DNA from: JADJNW01 sp964526645
GTDB lineage: Bacteria > Bacteroidota > Bacteroidia > Chitinophagales > Saprospiraceae
DNA: 42,336 nt
Direction: 5' to 3'
Assembly (NCBI GenBank): GCA_964526645.1
Contig: CAZGJN010000035.1
Coordinates: 1-42,336, forward strand
Positions 24,793 through 33,514 of the stretch are shown in pieces; positions within the stretch are counted from its first letter, which is position 1, and the number at the start of each line of letters is the position of its first letter. The position numbers were made by a program, and so were the translations under genes. The notes below the pieces were generated by a model that worked only from the letters and a program-made list of their open reading frames with translations, was not told where the DNA came from and searched no databases.

Positions 24793-27700
24793 TTAATCGT
24801 TATTATCTTTTAGTAATAATTTTATTTTTTCAAAATCAGGGTGGGTAATACCAGCGGCTTCCAGTTCTTCAATGTCTTTCAAAAATATTACTTTCGAGAG
24901 CCTATCCTTGTAATTATTGCCGGGGAAATGCTTATCCTTCCATTCCAAATAGATGGGTACTGCCCTATCATATTGTCCCGAGAGCACATAACCTAAAGCC
25001 ATATTGGTATAAACACTTTTGCGCTCAGGGTTGATTTTAAGTACTTCTTCAGCAGCGCGGATAGCTACTTCATTTTCTTTTACAAACAAGCTATAAAAAC
25101 TCAAGTTGTACCAATATGCTTCATTTTTGGGTTGTAGCTCCACCGCAGCAGTAGCAGCCTGGAAGGCATTGTGATAATCTTTGGCAGCTTGCCAATCACG
25201 AGCCATCTGATTTAATCTATCAGCCTTCATGCCCATGTCTAACAAATCAGTTTTCGTGATTTTTATGGGGTTATTTGAAAACGAGAGGGTATTCAGATTC
25301 TTAAATTGACTCACAGAAAATGGTAGCTGATTCAACTTATTGTTATTAAGCTTTAGCGTATACAGATTTGTTAAATTGCCTATGCTGGTGGGTAAGCTGG
25401 TTAATTGATTATTGTGGAGCCAAAGGTCCTGGAGCTTTACCAAATTGCCGATTTCAGTGGGCAGACTGTCTAATTGGTTATTACTCAGGTCAAGGAAAGT
25501 AAGGTTCACCAATTTGGTGACAGCAAGTGGTAAGTGCTTCAATTCATTATTTCTCAGGTTTAGAGAGGGTAGGTTGACCAAATTGCCGATTTCTAATGGC
25601 AGGCTTTGCAATTTGTTATTTTGCAAAGATAAACTATACAAATTGTTAAGGCTCCCAATGTCAATTGGCAAACCGCGTAGCTCATTGTCATTCAAATGTA
25701 AATCTTGAAGTTTAATCAATTTTCCCACTTCGGCGGGCAGGTTTCTCAAGTCATTGCCACTCAGGTTCAGAAAAGTTAAATTAGATAAGTTAGTGATGCT
25801 GGCAGGCAGTTTTTTTATTTTATTATTGGCTAAAGCTAAAGAATTGAGCTTGCTTAATTTCCCAATTTCATCTGGCAAACTATCCAATTGATTATTCGAC
25901 AGATCCAAAGCGGAAATTTTGGTCAAATTACCCAAAGCGCCAGGTAGGCTTTTCAATTGGTTATTAGTCAAACTAAGACTGTAAATATCCGTCAATTCAC
26001 CAATTGCAGGAGGCAAGTTTTGTAGTTGATTCTTTGATAGGTGTAGCTCTTTCAATGCTTTTAAAGAACCGATTCCTTCAGGTAGCTCAGTGAGCTTGTT
26101 ACTGCTGAGATTTAAGATACTCAAAGTGGTCAATTGCTCGATACTTTCAGGCAGGCTATCCAGTTGATTATTATCCAAATAAAGTTTTTGCAAGTTACTT
26201 AGTTTTCCAATCGTAGCAGGTATTTGAGTTAAACCGCAGGATCTTAAATCTAAGGTTTCTAAACTACTACAATCGCCAATTGCAGCAGGTAGCTCATCCA
26301 TCTTAATTTGATACAAATTTAAATATTTCAGGTTTTTCAAGTTGCCGATTGTAGCCGGCAAAGAGCGAAACTTGGCGTTTTTAATGTCTAAATGTTGTAA
26401 AGTTGTTAATGCCCCGATACTGGGAGGAAGCGTATCCAATGGAGGAATTTTTACCAGTAAAATCGCTGTCAGTTCGGCTGGTTTCTGGGCATAAGCATCA
26501 CTTGTAATGTGAAGCGGTTTGTTATAAGTGGCTAAGGATTTAAAAATGGGGTCTATCGAAATCAGCGACTGCTGGCCATTAAGGTCTAAAAAAGATAATT
26601 TATGCAGTGAATCGAAAGGTATTTCAAAGTTAGACAAGGGATTATCCTGTAGATTGAGGGATTCGAGATTTTTGAGTTGCCCTAAGCTCAAAGGCACACT
26701 GTTGAGCTGGTTGCCGCTGAGGTTGAGGCTGCGGAGGGCTTGTAAGCTGCCGATTTCCTCCGGAAGTTCCGTGAGCCCCACTCTGCTCAGGTTGAGTATT
26801 TCCAGGTCTTGCAGGTTTTCAATCTCTCGTGGCAGAGTTGTGAATTTGGAAGATACCAGATTTAACTCTTTGAGTTGATCCAACTGGCCAATACTTGGCG
26901 GTACGGTATCCAAGGCATTCACTAATACAAGCAAGTTGGATTGATTCGGATTGTAATAACTGACACCACCATATTGATCAGTGATAAAAACCAATGGCTT
27001 GATGCTTTGGCTTAATAACCGGAAGACCATTTCTATCGGGAGGTCTGGATTGGAGCGCAGATCCAGGCGTTGCAAGTCTTTCATCTTACTGATAGCAGGA
27101 GGCAAAGACTTTAAATTATTATTTTGTAATTCTAAAGTTGTAATATTGGGTAATTCGGCGAGCTCAGTCGGTAGTGTTTCAAATTTATTATGATGTAGCC
27201 GAATGGATTTTAGCTGGTGTAATCGCCGAATTTCTTTAGGCAACTCCTGCAATTCATTATCGTTCAAATTCAGATTTTGCAAATTTGTTAATTTAAACAA
27301 TCCATCAGGTAATTTCTCCAGCTTGTTCCGAGAAATGGACAGGACATTTAACTTTACCAGATTCCCAATAGATTGAGGTATTTCGCTTATTTCGTTGTCT
27401 TCCAGATACAAATTTTTCAGATTGCTCATCTCACCAAGAGAAGTCGGTAGAGCCTCCAGTTTATTTTGCCCCAAATACAATGTTTGTAAGTTAGTCAATT
27501 GCACAAAAGACGGAGGCAGCCTGTCCAATTGGTTGTTATTCGCGTACAAGGTGATTAATTCTTTGCAGCTACCCATGTCGGGCGGTAGTTCCTTTATTTG
27601 ATTACCAGAGATGTTGAGTTCCCGAAGGTGTTTCAGATTGCCTAAGCTGAGGGTCAAATTTTTTAATTGCAGGTTGTTGAGTATTAATTTTTGTAGATTA

Positions 27701-28908
27701 CTCAACTGAAAAATGCCCTCCGGCAAGCTCTGCACCGGAAGGAAAGAAAGGTTTAATTCCTGTAGATTTTTCAACAAACTAATCTCCTTTGGAATTTCTT
27801 TCAATTGGGTATTATTATTGAGGGATAGGTTTCTTAGTTCTTTCAGCTTGCCGATTTCCGGCGGGATCGTTGTGAGTGGAAGACTGGCAATATCCAGTAC
27901 TTTTAATTTACTCAGTTTGCCGATTTCGGGCGGTAGGGTAGTAAATTTATTATCATAGGACAATCGCAATACCTCCAGATTATTTAGATTGGCGATCGCA
28001 GCGGGCAAGGAATCTAAATAATTATAGCTCAAATCCAGCGAACGCAAACTGGAGAGTTGGCTGATTTGGGGCGGTAGTTGTTTGATTTCATTGCAATAAA
28101 GATTGAAATATTCCAAATTTTTCAAATTGCCGATCTGGGGTGGTAGTTCTTTGATACCATTATTATTTAGCAAAAGCACTTTTAATGCCGGATATTGAAA
28201 AACTTCAGCAGGTATGTCTTGTAGCCCTTTGCCTCGAAGATCAAGGGCTACGATAGGCTCATTTTTGTTGGTGTCGCGCCTGAGTTCTTCCATGCTTTCC
28301 GCTAATTTATATTCATATCCCAGGGTATCTATCAGATAGAAAGCAGTATCTTTTTTATTAATTTTCACTTTGGCAAAACCTGTTCGTTCATCAAAAGAGG
28401 AGGCTTCTGTGTATTTGAAAGGGATCAACTCGTTTCCATTTTTATCAATAAAGCCATAGCGATCTTCCAAACCGGCTTTGCGAATAGCCAGTGCAAAACG
28501 CCCCGCGTAGAAGTGCAAAGAGTTGATGATCCGTTCGTTTTTTTCTTGTTCTGTGCGAGCCACAATCAGGGCACTATCAGCTATGGCGCGCTCTCGGGTG
28601 GCTTCTTTGAGTGCCTTTTGGGCAATGGTAGCTTGGCGGAGCGCTTCTTGCCTTGCGGTTTCAGCGCTTTGTTTTTGCGCTTCGATACCTGCAAATACTT
28701 TATCGTACCAGCTGGCTATTTCTTGCTGCTGCGTAGGATCGCAGGCGCGGGCAGCTTTGAGCTGGTTCAGGGCTTCGCGGTAGTTTTCCTTTTGGTAGGC
28801 TATTTCCAATTTTTTTATAATGCGATTGTACTCGCTGCAAGGTTCTTGCTGGGCGCTTGCTTTTATAGCCAATAAAAAGAAGAAAAAGAACAAACAATAG
28901 CGTGCCAT
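24793..28908 (-). CDS. Giant secreted LRR-TPR protein of the SIR2/STAND operon
   Basis: A 1371-residue protein. Residues 1-20 are a signal peptide (YCLFFFFFLLAIKASAQQ). Residues about 20-65 form a TPR-like helix pair, 70-125 an Ala/Glu/Arg-rich coiled coil, and 138-195 a segment like a WG repeat (RYGFIDKNGNELIPFKYTEA). From about 219 to 1215 run some forty leucine-rich repeats of about 23 residues with the LxxLxLxxNxLxxLP pattern, in three blocks split by two related insertions near 620-665 and 785-830. A TPR region (about 1230-1340) ends the protein. It starts four bases after the STAND gene stop and is the last gene of the operon. LRRs bind proteins, so it may recognise a partner. No enzymatic domain is seen. 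Confidence 0.85.
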   Translation of the reverse strand: MARYCLFFFFFLLAIKASAQQEPCSEYNRIIKKLEIAYQKENYREALNQLKAARACDPTQQQEIASWYDKVFAGIEAQKQSAETARQEALRQATIAQKALKEATRERAIADSALIVARTEQEKNERIINSLHFYAGRFALAIRKAGLEDRYGFIDKNGNELIPFKYTEASSFDERTGFAKVKINKKDTAFYLIDTLGYEYKLAESMEELRRDTNKNEPIVALDLRGKGLQDIPAEVFQYPALKVLLLNNNGIKELPPQIGNLKNLEYFNLYCNEIKQLPPQISQLSSLRSLDLSYNYLDSLPAAIANLNNLEVLRLSYDNKFTTLPPEIGKLSKLKVLDIASLPLTTIPPEIGKLKELRNLSLNNNTQLKEIPKEISLLKNLQELNLSFLPVQSLPEGIFQLSNLQKLILNNLQLKNLTLSLGNLKHLRELNISGNQIKELPPDMGSCKELITLYANNNQLDRLPPSFVQLTNLQTLYLGQNKLEALPTSLGEMSNLKNLYLEDNEISEIPQSIGNLVKLNVLSISRNKLEKLPDGLFKLTNLQNLNLNDNELQELPKEIRRLHQLKSIRLHHNKFETLPTELAELPNITTLELQNNNLKSLPPAISKMKDLQRLDLRSNPDLPIEMVFRLLSQSIKPLVFITDQYGGVSYYNPNQSNLLVLVNALDTVPPSIGQLDQLKELNLVSSKFTTLPREIENLQDLEILNLSRVGLTELPEEIGSLQALRSLNLSGNQLNSVPLSLGQLKNLESLNLQDNPLSNFEIPFDSLHKLSFLDLNGQQSLISIDPIFKSLATYNKPLHITSDAYAQKPAELTAILLVKIPPLDTLPPSIGALTTLQHLDIKNAKFRSLPATIGNLKNLKYLNLYQIKMDELPAAIGDCSSLETLDLRSCGLTQIPATIGKLSNLQKLYLDNNQLDSLPESIEQLTTLSILNLSSNKLTELPEGIGSLKALKELHLSKNQLQNLPPAIGELTDIYSLSLTNNQLKSLPGALGNLTKISALDLSNNQLDSLPDEIGKLSKLNSLALANNKIKKLPASITNLSNLTFLNLSGNDLRNLPAEVGKLIKLQDLHLNDNELRGLPIDIGSLNNLYSLSLQNNKLQSLPLEIGNLVNLPSLNLRNNELKHLPLAVTKLVNLTFLDLSNNQLDSLPTEIGNLVKLQDLWLHNNQLTSLPTSIGNLTNLYTLKLNNNKLNQLPFSVSQFKNLNTLSFSNNPIKITKTDLLDMGMKADRLNQMARDWQAAKDYHNAFQAATAAVELQPKNEAYWYNLSFYSLFVKENEVAIRAAEEVLKINPERKSVYTNMALGYVLSGQYDRAVPIYLEWKDKHFPGNNYKDRLSKVIFLKDIEELEAAGITHPDFEKIKLLLKDNND

Positions 28909-28912
28909 GGGG

Positions 28913-29725
28913 TCAATTTTTATTTTGCAAACGATTTAATCTTTCTTCGATTTCTGCTGCTTTCCCTTTGAAAGAAGGCATTGTCTGGTGGGTATCTACC
29001 AGTTTTTGAGCTTGCAAATACAACTCCCGTGCTGCGCTGGGGTAGCCGGTCGCCGAAAGGTCGTCGCCGCGCTGTAAAAGCAGATTATAATCTTTGAGGT
29101 CTCTTTCGGCCTGGGTAGAGAGGAGGTCTTGCAAGGTGTTTTTAGCCATTTGGGCATTATTCCGGGCAGCTAAGAAGCTAAGCGCTGCCGCAACTGCCAA
29201 AGCAATGGCAACAAAAGAAACCAACAGGGCTAATCTGCTATTGCGCTGGGCAAGCTGGCGGAGGTGTCGCTCTTGCTCTGCCTGTAGGCGTTCTTCCTCC
29301 GCCTGGCGGCGTACTTCTTCGAGTTCTCGTTCGCGGGCTATTTTTTCTTGGGCAGCCAGTAGGCGTTCTTCCTCTTCTTTGCGGCGCGCTTTGGCGCGTA
29401 GCACAGGTCCCACGAGTGAATCGTGGCTAAGCTCATAAGTATAGCCCTCCCCCTGTAAGCTGGGTTCACTTCGTAGCAAGTGGCTATCCACCAGAAGTCG
29501 CAACCCTTCCTGGCTCAGTCCGTAGGCTTTATAAATTTGGCCCTCATACAAACTCAAGCGGCGTTCTTCCTCTTCAAAAATCAAACCGTCCTCGATGAGT
29601 AGGCGCGCTGCGTGGCGGTCGGTATCATTTTTCAACAAATTGAGCTGGTCTTCATAGTAGTTTTCATACACACTTTCTACGTCGCCCAGGTCATGGGCTT
29701 GGATACATTGGTTTTCATACGTTAC
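28913..29725 (-). CDS. STAND NTPase, C-terminal part in the -1 frame (coiled coil and membrane segment)
   Basis: About 270 residues continuing the STAND protein after a -1 shift; they begin VTYENQCIQAHDLGD. The first section continues the STAND winged-helix region (LSHDSLVGPVLRAKARRKEE). It is followed by a highly charged coiled coil rich in EE and RR, then one hydrophobic membrane segment (LALLVSFVAIALAVAAALSF), and a C-terminal TPR-like helical tail. It lacks a credible start codon of its own: the open frame extends back only to a TTG at 29746, inside the overlap. It is therefore the 3' half of one gene whose full product would be about 566 aa. Confidence 0.75.
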   Translation of the reverse strand, partial: VTYENQCIQAHDLGDVESVYENYYEDQLNLLKNDTDRHAARLLIEDGLIFEEEERRLSLYEGQIYKAYGLSQEGLRLLVDSHLLRSEPSLQGEGYTYELSHDSLVGPVLRAKARRKEEEERLLAAQEKIARERELEEVRRQAEEERLQAEQERHLRQLAQRNSRLALLVSFVAIALAVAAALSFLAARNNAQMAKNTLQDLLSTQAERDLKDYNLLLQRGDDLSATGYPSAARELYLQAQKLVDTHQTMPSFKGKAAEIEERLNRLQNKN

Positions 29726-29733
29726 TTTTTTTC
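29722..29733 (-). other. Candidate programmed -1 frameshift site (A AAA AAG then TAA)
   Basis: In the zero frame the codons read GAA AAA AAG TAA (minus strand, 29733 to 29722). The heptamer A AAA AAG (29731-29725) is the classical -1 slippery sequence of E. coli dnaX and is in the correct X XXY YYZ phase. A slip back by one base reads GTA ACG instead of TAA and joins the NTPase exactly to its missing C-terminal half. A 5-bp hairpin (GCCCA/TGGGC, 29698-29684) lies 26 bases downstream, farther than usual. A simple one-base deletion in the A-run is the alternative. Confidence 0.6.
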
Positions 29734-30612
29734 TACCGATTGGCAAAGGATTTGCAACTGGAAAGACTCGATTCGCTGGTTGCCCTCTTTGGTCAGAAAG
29801 TTCAAAATTTTGCGCAAAGCATCGGTATCGTATTCGAAAGGGGGAGTCGTTAAATCAACTGAATGGATACTTGCAGGTTTTCGGATGGCGGCTTCTGCCT
29901 GTATGTTGTTCAAAGGCGCTAATTCATAGCATTTTTTCAAAATGGACGGCAAATAGTCGCTCAACTGGTCAAGCAAGTGCATCCGATCTGATCGAATTGC
30001 CATGACTACCTTGAAAGTAGGCGGAGTTTGTAATAATTGTAAGGCTTCATCGCTCAATGCGGGTTGATCTTGCTGCATTTGCTGTTCGAGCGCTTCGATG
30101 TAGCGTTCGGGTACACTGCTGTAGAGCGCTTCCGACAACTGTTTTCGGAATTCAAAAATGGCTTCTTTCGGGAAGGTAAATAACTCTTCAAATTGGTCAA
30201 AAACCAGGAGCAGCCCTTTTTTACTTTGTTGAGCAAGCTGGTGGTCTTTCACTTTTCGCCAAATAGAACGGTCGGTTTCTATCATTTTTGCCAGCCAATC
30301 ACTTGGCGGAGTGCTGATCGAAATAGAGTCTCTTGTAATGTCGGTCGGATTGTCATTTCTACCTTGCCGCCAGGCACCGAAGCGCACGCGGATGGCATCG
30401 AATCGGCCTTCTTCCAGCACTTTGGGAACAACCTCAGCATTGAGCAAGGAACTTTTGCCAAGCCCAGATTTTCCATAAAGTATTACCAATGATTCTAAAC
30501 GAATAAGGCGGTGAAGATCTTCTATATCATTTTCCCTGCCAAAGAAAAGATAGCGCTGCTCCGTTTCAAAAGGACGTGCGCCCGGATAGCGATACTGTTG
30601 GGCACTTGCCAT
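29722..30612 (-). CDS. nSTAND1-type NTPase, zero-frame product
   Basis: A 296-residue P-loop NTPase of the nSTAND1 type. It opens YPGARPFETEQRYLFFGRE, the usual lead-in. Walker A is YGKSGLGKSS (residues 46-55), Walker B is LLLVFDQFEELF (about 134-145), and the sensor region is VVMAIRSDRMHLL. STAND NTPases act as ATP-driven switches that oligomerise on sensing a trigger. The zero frame ends at TAA right after AAA AAG, leaving out the winged-helix end, coiled coil and membrane segment. It starts two bases after the SIR2 stop, so the genes are one transcript. It probably relays a signal between the LRR protein and the SIR2 effector. Confidence 0.8.
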   Translation of the reverse strand: MASAQQYRYPGARPFETEQRYLFFGRENDIEDLHRLIRLESLVILYGKSGLGKSSLLNAEVVPKVLEEGRFDAIRVRFGAWRQGRNDNPTDITRDSISISTPPSDWLAKMIETDRSIWRKVKDHQLAQQSKKGLLLVFDQFEELFTFPKEAIFEFRKQLSEALYSSVPERYIEALEQQMQQDQPALSDEALQLLQTPPTFKVVMAIRSDRMHLLDQLSDYLPSILKKCYELAPLNNIQAEAAIRKPASIHSVDLTTPPFEYDTDALRKILNFLTKEGNQRIESFQLQILCQSVEKK

Positions 30613-30614
30613 GC

Positions 30615-31730
30615 TTATCGTCGTTTTTCAGCTTTGTTAATTATTTCCAATAACCCATACCGAATGCGTGCTCTTTCCTTGCTATACTCCTGAAAATCCA
30701 TTAACCCCAGGCGTTGCTGTTTATTCAGGTTTTCTAAAGAACCATTCAGCATCAGGGTTTCATCTAATATGTCCCTCATAGCATCCCGCTGCCCCGACAA
30801 GAAGACCAAAAATTGTTCAAAAGCATTTTCTAAGTCATCAGCGGCTACCATTTCGCGGTATTGATTCAATTGCCCACCTTCGGGGCTTTGGGGCGCTTCT
30901 CGTATTAAACCGGGGATGGTGGCACACTGTAGGAGCAATGCTTCCAGGAATTGCTCATAGTCCATTGGTACAAAGGTGATATTAAACTGCTCGGCGCAAT
31001 GCGTTTGAATTCCTTTATCCAGTAGTTCGATAGGGGCATATTTCAACAAGTCCTTATTGCGATGCTGCCCCAGGATGCGCAGCATTAAGTGCATGTACCA
31101 ACGATCAAATGGCAAGCCAAGGAAGATAAAGTTATCTGCTTTCGCAATTTCATCCTTTAGCAAAGGCGCAAGGCTATTGCCTTCAAAAACAGACTCAAGG
31201 TAATCGTAAAAATCATCATAAGTAAGCACCATGGAATCGCGCTGGTTCAATTCTCCCATGAAGTTGTAGAGCAAGGGCACCTGCGCTGTAGGGCGAAATA
31301 TGCCAGGATCGGAAGGTTTCTTTTTGTGATAAGCATCAAAACGATGAGGAAGCTGAAGGGATTCAAAAGTCTCTTTCAGCAAATAATCGGGCAAAGCTGA
31401 AATAACAAAATGAAAAGAAATCTTGGCGATTTTTTCTATCAATCGCTTGGCGCGTGGGAAAGGTTGTTTATAAAAATTTTTCAACTCCAGGTGCGGCAAA
31501 ATGGCATTACCACCAGGCAAATAGTGAAACCACGCATCGTCATATACTCGGATGCGCAGACGTTCGCCCTGGGTTCTGAGATGTTGGGCGAGTTTTGCTT
31601 CCAGTGTTTGCCCGTTTTCGGCGTATAAGCCGGGCCCGATGCACAGAATACACTTTTCTTCCAAAATACTTTGCAGAATAGCATCCCAACTAATTTCGGA
31701 AAAAGTGCTACTCATGACTGGAGCTTCCAT
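30615..31730 (-). CDS. SIR2-like effector with C-terminal effector-associated domain
   Basis: A 371-residue protein. Residues about 15-260 resemble a SIR2_2-type fold: a glycine loop CILCIGPGLY (27-36), the HFVISALPDYLLKETFE segment in place of the canonical TTNYD block, VPLLYNFMGELNQRDSMVLT, and NFIFLGLPFDRWYMHLML, as in bacterial defence SIR2 proteins. Residues about 290-371 resemble an effector-associated domain (EAD11-like), ending LGLMDFQEYSKERARIRYGL. In conflict systems SIR2 domains deplete NAD, and EADs pair effectors with STAND partners. The catalytic His is not evident, so activity is unsure. A start at 31715 (MSSTFSEISW) is possible. It is the first gene of the operon, with a promoter at 31816-31848. 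Confidence 0.7.
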   Translation of the reverse strand: MEAPVMSSTFSEISWDAILQSILEEKCILCIGPGLYAENGQTLEAKLAQHLRTQGERLRIRVYDDAWFHYLPGGNAILPHLELKNFYKQPFPRAKRLIEKIAKISFHFVISALPDYLLKETFESLQLPHRFDAYHKKKPSDPGIFRPTAQVPLLYNFMGELNQRDSMVLTYDDFYDYLESVFEGNSLAPLLKDEIAKADNFIFLGLPFDRWYMHLMLRILGQHRNKDLLKYAPIELLDKGIQTHCAEQFNITFVPMDYEQFLEALLLQCATIPGLIREAPQSPEGGQLNQYREMVAADDLENAFEQFLVFLSGQRDAMRDILDETLMLNGSLENLNKQQRLGLMDFQEYSKERARIRYGLLEIINKAEKRR

Positions 31731-31815
31731 ACAGGCAATTGATAAAAGGATGAATCAAAATCTCTGAAAAGAGGGCATTTTAGTACAGGATATATCGAAT
31801 GGGAATCGCTTTGGG

Positions 31816-31848
31816 CAAACATAATTGGTATTTTGGGTTGATTGCAAA
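31816..31848 (-). promoter_or_regulatory. Promoter of SIR2/STAND/LRR operon
   Basis: On the minus strand, TTTG (31848-31845), a 21-base spacer and TATGTTTG (31823-31816) match the Bacteroidota -33/-7 pattern. It lies about 85 bases upstream of the SIR2 start, leaving a leader of roughly 75 bases. Confidence 0.6.
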
Positions 31849-31908
31849 TTATATTTTCTCAAATATAGAAATATTCTTTAAATTTTGCAATAGAAATTAT
31901 ATGCCACT

Positions 31909-33483
31909 TTATTTTTTCCAGATAGCGTCTATTTCATAAAATGCAGCTTTTTTTAACACAACATCTCCTTGTTGGCTATAAAATTTAATTTGGCTGAAAG
32001 GCACACTTGGGAAGAAAATATCGGTCAGCGAAGTTGCACCATCATCAGCAAACAATTCGGCGGAAGCTACATCAAAAAATAAGTGCAACTTCACGGTATT
32101 GCCCGCTGCCCACCGGGGCGCAAGGGTCACTTTATCAGCAAAAAGCACTGAAAAAGCAGTGTTGCCTGCTTTTGTGCGATCACTATAATATTGCTTTTTG
32201 GCAGCATTATAGCCGATACGGTAGCTTTCACCTTTGGTATTGGAAAGCTCCAACCCAAAATTTGCTGCTGATCCCTCTGGTAGTTCTACTTCCAGGATCG
32301 CTTCCATCTGTGCGGGAGCTATAGCTATTTTGTCGGTCAGGTCAATTATGCCTTCTATCGGCTGTTGCGGCAATGCAGTATTTTTGTTGCGCAGCATTTC
32401 TAATTCTTGTACGGGATTCGCACAAAGGCGAAGCCCATAGGGTGTCCGGCGCAGCGTGAGGGTTCGGGGGAGCGTCATAGCGCTTCTCCAAACATCAGTG
32501 GGCACTACTTGGGCGTATTGCCAATTGCTCATCCAGCCTATAAAAATGCGGCGGCCATTGGCGGCCGGAATATCTGACCAGGTGACGCCTGCGTAATTGT
32601 CTCTGCCATAATCTACCCAAAGCGTATCCTGGTAATCGCTGTTGAAGTGGCCTGCCTCAAAATCGCCGATAAAATATTGCGTAGCCGAGCCGCCATTTGG
32701 ACCACCAGGGTTGATGCTTACTAACAAGACCCACTTCTTTTGATCGCTGCCTTCTACAGGAAGTTGGAACAAATCCGGGCATTCCCACACGCCACCATGT
32801 GCACCTTCGGTTTTGCCAAAATCACTTCTGAAATTCCAGTCGCGCAGATTGGGAGAGCTATAAAAGCTAATATGATCACCTACTGCCAATGACATGATCC
32901 AGCGCTCATAAGGTGTATCGCCATACCAACTGACTTTGGGATCGCGAAAGTCGCGTAAGCCTGGATTGGGAATGATTGGATTGGATTCGTATTTCGTCCA
33001 GCTGCGCCCTTTGTCATAACTATAAGCCAAGCCTTGTGTTTGATAATCAATATTACCAGCTTTTTCACTTTTCATATTATGATAAGTAAAAATAGCAATC
33101 ATCGGAGGCGCATTGTCTTTGCCAAGCCCGCTGGAGTTATTCCAATCCATCACGGCACTGCCTGAGAAAATAAAACCCTGCGAATCGGGATACAAAGCAA
33201 TGGGCAGGTGCTCCCAATACACCAAATCCTTACTCACCGCGTGCCCCCAGTGCATGGGGCCCCACACGGTACTATCGGGATAGTGCTGATAGAATAGGTG
33301 ATACTCCCCATCGTAATAGACCAAACCATTGGGATCGTTCATCCATTTTGCCGGCGGCGAAAAGTGAAACTGCGGGCGGTGTGCTTCCGCGTAATAATTT
33401 TTTTGATTGGATGGCATCTCTTTTTGCTTTTGGCAGGCAAAGAATAGTATTGTAAAGCTAATAAAAACAGCGATTTGCTTCAT
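31909..33483 (-). CDS. Glycoside hydrolase family 32 (fructan beta-fructosidase/levanase-like)
   Basis: A 524-residue secreted lipoprotein; the signal FISFTILFFAC ends at a likely lipidated Cys. The GH32 five-bladed propeller carries the nucleophile in WMNDPNGLVYY, the transition-state stabiliser in FRDPKVSW, and the acid/base Glu in GVWECPDLF. A C-terminal beta-sandwich, typical of the family, is present. It cleaves terminal beta-fructosyl bonds of sucrose, inulin or levan; which one cannot be told. It lies 31 bases downstream of an MFS sugar porter on the same strand, a fructan/sucrose uptake pair. It is anchored in the outer membrane or periplasm. Confidence 0.9.
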   Translation of the reverse strand: MKQIAVFISFTILFFACQKQKEMPSNQKNYYAEAHRPQFHFSPPAKWMNDPNGLVYYDGEYHLFYQHYPDSTVWGPMHWGHAVSKDLVYWEHLPIALYPDSQGFIFSGSAVMDWNNSSGLGKDNAPPMIAIFTYHNMKSEKAGNIDYQTQGLAYSYDKGRSWTKYESNPIIPNPGLRDFRDPKVSWYGDTPYERWIMSLAVGDHISFYSSPNLRDWNFRSDFGKTEGAHGGVWECPDLFQLPVEGSDQKKWVLLVSINPGGPNGGSATQYFIGDFEAGHFNSDYQDTLWVDYGRDNYAGVTWSDIPAANGRRIFIGWMSNWQYAQVVPTDVWRSAMTLPRTLTLRRTPYGLRLCANPVQELEMLRNKNTALPQQPIEGIIDLTDKIAIAPAQMEAILEVELPEGSAANFGLELSNTKGESYRIGYNAAKKQYYSDRTKAGNTAFSVLFADKVTLAPRWAAGNTVKLHLFFDVASAELFADDGATSLTDIFFPSVPFSQIKFYSQQGDVVLKKAAFYEIDAIWKK

Positions 33484-33514
33484 TTTATTTTTTTTGCGTC
33501 TTTGAAAATAGGTT

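Noticed and set aside
24793..28200. Regular DNA repeats suggesting a CRISPR array or tandem repeat
   Set aside because: The periodicity of about 69 bases is the 23-residue leucine-rich repeat, and it is coding and variable at third positions.
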